A stretch of 64,000 bases of DNA from Cornus controversa (Eukaryota > Streptophyta > Magnoliopsida > Cornales > Cornaceae). The stretch lies in assembly GCA_026545225.1 (NCBI GenBank), contig CM048850.1, positions 27,953,797-28,017,796 on the forward strand. The letters run 5' to 3'. The notes beneath the pieces are model-generated. The model was not told the origin of the DNA. It saw nothing but the letters and a program-made list of their open reading frames with translations, and ran no database searches. The translations under genes and the position numbers were made by a program. Below, piece after piece: positions 36,401 to 64,000 of the stretch (its first letter is position 1; each line of letters begins with the position of its first letter).

Positions 36401-38157
36401 CTATTGAGTGAAAATCAGTTTAATGTGAAACTATGGTTTATCATCATGAGAAGAACATAGTGAGAAGGGATACCGAAACAAACGCCGATGGAGGATGATC
36501 GAGAATGTCTTAATCGCCAGAGAGTGAGGGAGATCCATCAAAGATGATGATTTGAGAGAGAGATCGCAAAGATGCAATGAGCCTATTTGAGAGAGAGAGA
36601 TCGCAGAGCTGCAACGAGCCGAACTATTGGTAACCCGACTCAGACTCAGGTTTGCTAAGGGTTCCATTCGTGTTTGTTTATTTCAGACTCAGACTCTGGT
36701 TTGCTAAGGACTCGATTCACGTTCGTTTATCTAATAAATGAACCGAGTCTAAACAAAATTTATAGGTATATGTAGATGCTCAAAAGTGTTTAGGATAAAA
36801 AATGTTTGGGAAATTTCTGAAGTATGATTATTAAATGAGCCAATCCCAAACACACTCTAATTTGGCTGGTTAGTTCAAAAATGCATTCGCATACAGGTTT
36901 GTTAATGGGCTCGTTTTTTAGCTCGTGAAAATATATATATGTACGTGTATATATATGATAGGCACAACCATTTTCATATTAACTTAAAGATAAAGCCCAT
37001 TCCAACCCCAATTCTTTCACTCTCACCCCATATCCATCTCCAGCGGCCAACCCTAGCCGCAACCGCACTTGCAACTGGAAGCTTCTTGCCAGAGCACTGC
37101 CGTAAATTGCTATTCAACTCCGGCGACGATTTCTGGTTACCTCTCACCCTCCTCTCTCTCTCCCTCTCACTCTGTACACACACATATTAGGCTCTGTTTG
37201 GATGGTTACCAGTTAAATGTAAGAAGTCGTAGTCTCAAAAGTGATTTGGGGTAAGAAAGGATGTTGCTGCTGCTTGTACCGGGTGATTCAATGCGATATT
37301 CCCCATTTAAAGGGCGGAATCGGAAGTGAATGCTGAAGCAACAACGAAATTTGGGTGGGGACAGTGACGATTCATTGTACCAGGTACAAATATATACTAA
37401 CTCGTGTATATCTATATGTATATATATAATATATGTGTACACGCACAGAGATGGTGAACAAGGCTGTGATCTGTGTTTGTCGTTTGTATTTTTCTAATCG
37501 AGCTACTGAGCTGAGGTCAAACAATTTCGATCGTGGTCGAGCCGAGTTCGGACACTTGGGTAGAAGCTCGAGTCGAGCTACATGATCGAGCCGAGTCCGA
37601 ACCAACCCCTACTCGGTTCGGTTCGGCTCGGCTCGGCTCGGCTCGGATTGATTGCACCCTAATCGGGTACAGCACGACCCGGAGTATATTATTAGTTCCT
37701 TCTTCACACTCTCTCTAGGTTCATTCTCATAATTTGCTTCGTGTGTATATATGTATAATATATCCATACATTGTTTATTATACACTTCACTGGACCATAA
37801 TCTTTTAATTGATGTTGTAAACCCTAGGCTTGTCACTCGTGTCCAATAGAGGAGGAACTGCAAATTTCACAATTCACCTGTTCTTCGTCTCTCCCAAACT
37901 CACTATTCCAGTTGCGCCCTCTCTGAGGCGAAGGTACTCTCTCTGTGCGTAGCCATAAATACTGTATGTATACATATATATATATATATATATTTAACTT
38001 TTTTCTCTCACATATACATGGATACATGTACACTTATATGTTTAGTAATCTCATGACCTCTACTTCTTGGATTTTGATTGTAATTGTTCAATCTCTGTGT
38101 GTATTTATTTTTTCACTAAACCCAATTCACCAATTACACCCTATTAGGGTTTAGGTT
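36400..38157 (+). promoter_or_regulatory. Upstream region of the RID1-type helicase gene
   Basis: No ORF of note. It holds two small tandem duplications (about 36550-36622, GAGAGATCGCA units of about 38 bp; 36641-36732, two 49-bp units with GGTTTGCTAAGG). A GGCTCGGCTCGG-rich patch (about 37495-37660) looks like half of a hAT-type MITE. A likely leader exon ends at GAGGCGAAG|GTACTC (about 37930). A likely acceptor TTTAG|GTT lies just before the ATG at 38158, so the leader may contain an intron of about 220 bp. A firm TATA box cannot be chosen because TATATA runs are frequent. Confidence 0.4.
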
Positions 38158-63426
<25,269 letters not shown>

Positions 63427-64000
63427 GTATGCATTTATAACTTCGAATAGTGCTGCTTGTGTTCTCATAGCTGTTAGCAGTGTTATCAAAGGCTCTAGGT
63501 GCACTAAGGCGCTAAAGGTCCTTTGGAGCCTAGGCGTGAGCCTGAGTGAAGCTAGGCACACAATTGAAAAATTAAATTACTATAAAAGAATTTATATTTC
63601 GTAGTCAATATTTTAAAAATTAATATCAAACATGAAAAAATAAATCCATCAACCATATCATTCAAGAACCATAAAAACAAACAGAGCACAAAAAAAAGAA
63701 AATGAAGCAGTAAATAGAAGAAGAAAGAGAGAGGGACAACAAAAAAATAATAAGAAAAACTGTTTTTAAAAAAAAAACAGCAGGAAATAATTTAGGATAA
63801 CATTCAAAGGAGAAGGAAAAGAAAAAAAGAGAGAGAGAGAAGAAGAATACTAAGAGAGAGAGAGGGACAACCAAAAAGAAAGAAAGAGAAAGAAAAACTG
63901 TTAACAAAACAGAGCACAAAAAAACCAGTACGAAATAATTTAGGACAGCAGGACGGCATTCAGAGAAAGAAAACAAAATAGAGAGAGAGAAAAAGAGCAT
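63427..64000. other. Start of intron 9, with a GA-rich tract
   Basis: The donor at 63427 is followed by a phrase of a common dispersed plant repeat (GTGCACTAAGGCGCTAAAGG, about 63508-63530). A long A/G-rich stretch with several GAGAGAGA runs then extends to the window end (about 63660-64000). The 112-codon frame on the other strand over this tract is low-complexity. Confidence 0.55.

Noticed and set aside
63662-64000. 112-codon minus-strand frame at the window end
   Set aside because: Low-complexity F/L/S translation of a GA-rich tract within an intron.

Overview
This window is nuclear DNA of a flowering plant, most likely a eudicot; the species cannot be fixed from the sequence. Evidence: a split host gene with canonical GT-AG introns, plant-type Ty3/gypsy lineages (Athila, Tat, Tekay), Ty1/copia pieces, an Au-type SINE, a Stowaway MITE, several hAT and Mutator-like MITEs, and a caulimovirid-like fossil. 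No bacterial-type gene, CRISPR array or ordinary tRNA/rRNA gene was seen.

Left part (1-17190) is a retroelement graveyard. A broken Tekay/Del-type gypsy copy (minus, 1 to about 2990) is followed by an old Athila-type copy (plus, 3004 to about 12235) carrying a solo LTR (8696-10190). Then come a second old Athila copy (minus, about 12235-15972) and a Tat-type pol fragment (minus, about 15973-17190) carrying another solo LTR (16235-16645).

Middle part (17190-34600) is a threefold tandem duplication of an unrecognised small membrane-protein gene (minus strand, copies A, B, C), with a TATA box kept in each unit. Copies A and B are pseudogenes. Copy C, the best kept, is split inside a coding exon by a young Athila-type element (21217-32116). 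That element has two 1408-bp LTRs that differ at about five positions, a TACAA target duplication, a tRNA-Asp-type primer site and a polypurine tract. It carries gag and protease but no reverse transcriptase that I can find. It also holds a GC-rich 374-codon ORF behind what looks like its own promoter and leader intron, and a still younger hAT MITE. Copy C also contains a caulimovirid-like fossil inserted at a TA repeat.

Right part (38158 to beyond 63426) is one host gene on the plus strand: a DEAH-box RNA helicase of the RID1/DEAH10 (animal DHX33) type. Nine coding exons, 1671 nt in total, keep one reading frame and all helicase motifs up to the start of the HA2 domain; the C-terminal end lies beyond the window. 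Its introns are swollen to as much as 8.7 kb by a truncated LINE, SINEs, four MITEs with clear ends, solo LTRs, a copia fossil and a Stowaway.

The most unusual pattern is that most LTRs here, of quite different families, carry a short family-specific repeat array, often palindromic, a short way upstream of the TATA box. The same kind of array recurs inside two Athila elements ahead of their downstream ORF region.
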